From Pseudomonas sp. GD04019 (GTDB lineage Bacteria; Pseudomonadota; Gammaproteobacteria; Pseudomonadales; Pseudomonadaceae), in assembly GCF_029837695.1 (NCBI RefSeq), contig NZ_JAOEEA010000012.1, positions 116,233 through 180,232 of the forward strand: a stretch of 64,000 nucleotides of DNA, in the 5' to 3' direction. Position numbers and translations under genes: made by a program. Below the pieces are notes generated by a model. That model was not told the DNA's origin, searched no databases, and saw only the letters and a list, made by a program, of their open reading frames with translations. Positions 63,158 through 64,000 of this stretch are shown here, piece by piece (positions within the stretch are counted from its first letter, which is position 1; each line of letters begins with the position of its first letter).

Positions 63158-63458
63158 GCAAGGGCAAAATTGGTTATTCAGCACCGAGTCAGGAAACACA
63201 ATCACCGCATCAGCGCGGTGTTCCTGAATCGAATGGTTGCCTGGCAGTAGAGGCCGTTATTTGTGGCCAGCAAAGGAGTTGCTTTCAGAGAATGTGCACG
63301 TCACAAATAACTTCCGGGGACAAAACCGACACGTGCGCACCGGCGGTCAAGCGCAGCGCTGGCCTCACTTGCAGCGTACGGCTGGGCAATCTAACAATTG
63401 GCTCAAGTCGTTCGCTTCGCTCACTCGGGACCGGCGAAGCCGGCCCCTTAGCCAAACG
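63152..63458 (+). mobile_element. Cassette 4: 307-bp cassette without a convincing gene
   Basis: No ORF with both a good start and protein-like sequence is seen on either strand. It contains an imperfect hairpin at 63189-63227 (TCAGGAA paired with TTCCTGA, and CACCGC with GCGGTG). The only start with a purine-rich region upstream (63292) gives a 56-residue frame that runs into attC4. The cassette may be non-coding, carry a small RNA, or encode a very short peptide. Confidence 0.6.
63189..63227 (+). other. Imperfect hairpin in cassette 4
   Basis: TCAGGAA (63189-63195) and TTCCTGA (63221-63227) pair as 7 bp; inside, CACCGC (63203-63208) and GCGGTG (63215-63220) pair as 6 bp with a 6-base loop and a 7-base bulge (ACACAAT) on the 5' side. 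Its role is unknown; it could be an RNA structure or a protein-binding site. Confidence 0.6.
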
Positions 63459-63462
63459 TTAG
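63292..63462 (+). CDS. Cassette 4 small ORF, doubtful
   Basis: 56 codons from ATG 63292 (MCTSQITSGDKTDTC...), with AAAGGAG 13 or more bases upstream, too far for good initiation. The second half is encoded by attC4 (Ser/Arg/Leu-rich, a pattern typical of attC translated in this frame), and the stop TAG is in R'. I rate it more likely incidental than real. Confidence 0.2.
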   Translation: MCTSQITSGDKTDTCAPAVKRSAGLTCSVRLGNLTIGSSRSLRSLGTGEAGPLAKR

Positions 63463-63464
63463 AG
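63389..63464 (+). other. attC4
   Basis: 76 bp from R'' ATCTAAC (63389-63395) to R' GTTAGAG (63458-63464). The arms pair as TGGCT/AGCCA, again a coordinated change, and the inner hairpin is CCGGCGAAGCCGG. Confidence 0.9.
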
Positions 63465-63470
63465 GCCAAC

Positions 63471-63920
63471 ATGGAAATTAGTGATGCCTTAAAAATGATT
63501 GACCGGATCAATCATCTCCCAGAGATTTATGACCAAATAGAAAAATCCGTCCTGGCAGTCATATACAGTTACTACAATGAAATCTTAACTGTAGAGCTCG
63601 ACGAAGCAGTCATAATGAATGACGATGAATATGATGATGAAGAATTGAGTCGTTTAATTGAACAGAAAAAATTAATTCATGCAAAATATTGGTCGAATCT
63701 AGCAGGCTTTTATCAGTCATGCAGTTCGAGCAGCGAACCTGATCACGTCTGGAGTAATTTTTCAGAAATCGAGATATTACAAAATGGCGACGAGGGAAAT
63801 TCTTTATTCCTTTTTAAGGCAAAATACAAAGACCAAGATTCTAATCTAACCACAAATAGAGCTTATCTACTTCGCTTAAATGGAGCGCTACTGAAAATTG
63901 AGCACACATTCTTTGGGTAG
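63471..63920 (+). CDS. Cassette 5: acidic protein of unknown function
   Basis: 149 residues, strongly acidic (a run of Asp/Glu near residue 50, MNDDEYDDEELSR), with helix-rich N-terminal half and strand-like C-terminal half (NSLFLFKAKYKDQDSNLTTN ... ALLKIEHTFFG). No signal, membrane helix or recognised family. ATG 63471 is 12 bases into the cassette. Composition is low in G+C. The stop is 3 bases before the next attC R''. Confidence 0.7.
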   Translation: MEISDALKMIDRINHLPEIYDQIEKSVLAVIYSYYNEILTVELDEAVIMNDDEYDDEELSRLIEQKKLIHAKYWSNLAGFYQSCSSSSEPDHVWSNFSEIEILQNGDEGNSLFLFKAKYKDQDSNLTTNRAYLLRLNGALLKIEHTFFG

Positions 63921-63922
63921 CC

Positions 63923-64000
63923 CTCTAACAACACGTATATGGACTCTCCCCACAAGTAGTGGGCAAAAGCTTTTGATCTGCGCTGCCGTCGGTGCGGTTA
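63923..64000 (+). other. attC5, different type, cut by the window edge
   Basis: R'' CTCTAAC (63923-63929) is the complement of GTTAGAG at the start of cassette 5. After it the sequence no longer matches the attC1-4 family (it contains CAAAAGCTTTTG), and the window ends in GTTA, which could be the start of R'. Completeness and folding cannot be judged. Confidence 0.5.

Larger units (their letters stand above)
61658..64000 (+). mobile_element. Chromosomal integron gene-cassette array (five cassettes seen, continues past the window)
   Basis: All genes are on the plus strand, A+T-richer than the rest of the window, and separated by attC sites of about 76-78 bp. Cassette boundaries (after the G of GTTRRRY) are 61658-62327, 62328-62785, 62786-63151, 63152-63458 and 63459 onward. 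In four of the five, the bases beginning each cassette are mirrored in its own attC R'' box, as expected if each was once a free circle; cassette 4 matches only in GTTAG. The attI-like end is on the left; the array continues to the right. Confidence 0.85.

Noticed and set aside
63145..63462. 105-residue frame covering cassette 4
   Set aside because: It starts in attC3 at a TTG with no ribosome site and its ends are translated attC sequence; it is unlikely to be a gene in that form.

Overview
The window is a contiguous piece of a high-GC gammaproteobacterial chromosome, almost certainly a Pseudomonas. The gene order fliJ-hsbA-hsbR-hptB-fliK-fliLMNOPQR-flhB ... flhA-flhF-fleN-fliA-cheYZAB-motCD-parC/parP-cheW followed directly by ccmABCDEFGHI is the pseudomonad arrangement. 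The proteins (HsbR/HsbA/HptB, FleN, MotC/MotD, ImuA/ImuB/DnaE2) are also characteristic of the genus. A chromosomal integron cassette array at the right end, with near-identical attC sites, suggests the P. stutzeri / P. alcaligenes / P. mendocina side of the genus. That species-level guess is inference.

Region by region. (1) Bases 1-16000 hold the flagellar block. The 3' end of fliJ comes first, then the HptB-HsbR-HsbA phosphorelay/partner-switch genes. fliK has its own sigma54-type promoter and a strong terminator. The export/switch operon fliL-flhB and flhA-flhF-fleN-fliA follow, each with a GG-N10-GC promoter. A periplasmic Cu,Zn superoxide dismutase gene (sodC) sits antisense between flhB and flhA. 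(2) Bases 15579-24546 hold the main chemotaxis operon (cheY, cheZ, cheA, cheB), the second stator pair (motC, motD), the polar array-positioning pair (parC-like, parP-like), cheW and a DUF2802 gene. (3) Bases 24667-27000 hold a rhodanese, then a minus-strand pair: an FlhB C-terminal-domain homologue and a second FliK-like gene. (4) Bases 27130-34340 hold the complete System I cytochrome c maturation operon, densely overlapped, with a small lipoprotein gene coupled to its end. (5) Bases 34453-45000 hold chromosome and cell-cycle genes (HD protein, smc, zipA, ligA), a TRL-like lipoprotein, an HU-family protein, an MCP and the 4.5S SRP RNA. (6) Bases 45041-52833 hold the SOS mutasome imuA-imuB-dnaE2, with a near-perfect LexA box, divergent from dnaX-ybaB-recR. 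The recR start is preceded by REP-type inverted repeats and a duplicated start region. (7) Bases 53819-59114 hold a cell-surface-signalling iron uptake unit: ECF sigma, FecR-type anti-sigma, TonB receptor with a signalling domain, and a PepSY membrane protein. Two small envelope genes and an acyl-CoA dehydrogenase follow.

(8) Bases 61603-64000 are different in character: A+T-richer, with short genes of unknown function, all on the plus strand and separated by 76-78 bp attC sites. I read this as the attI-proximal end of a chromosomal integron array. An attI-like site, with two direct repeats and a GTTAGC crossover, lies at 61603-61662, but no integrase gene lies beside it. Four attC sites show compensatory base changes in both arms of their predicted hairpins. 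A fifth, of a different type, runs off the window edge. The cassettes encode a three-helix membrane protein, two unknown soluble proteins (one with paired CxxC motifs) and an acidic unknown protein. One 307-bp cassette has no convincing gene. This is the least explained and most interesting part of the window.
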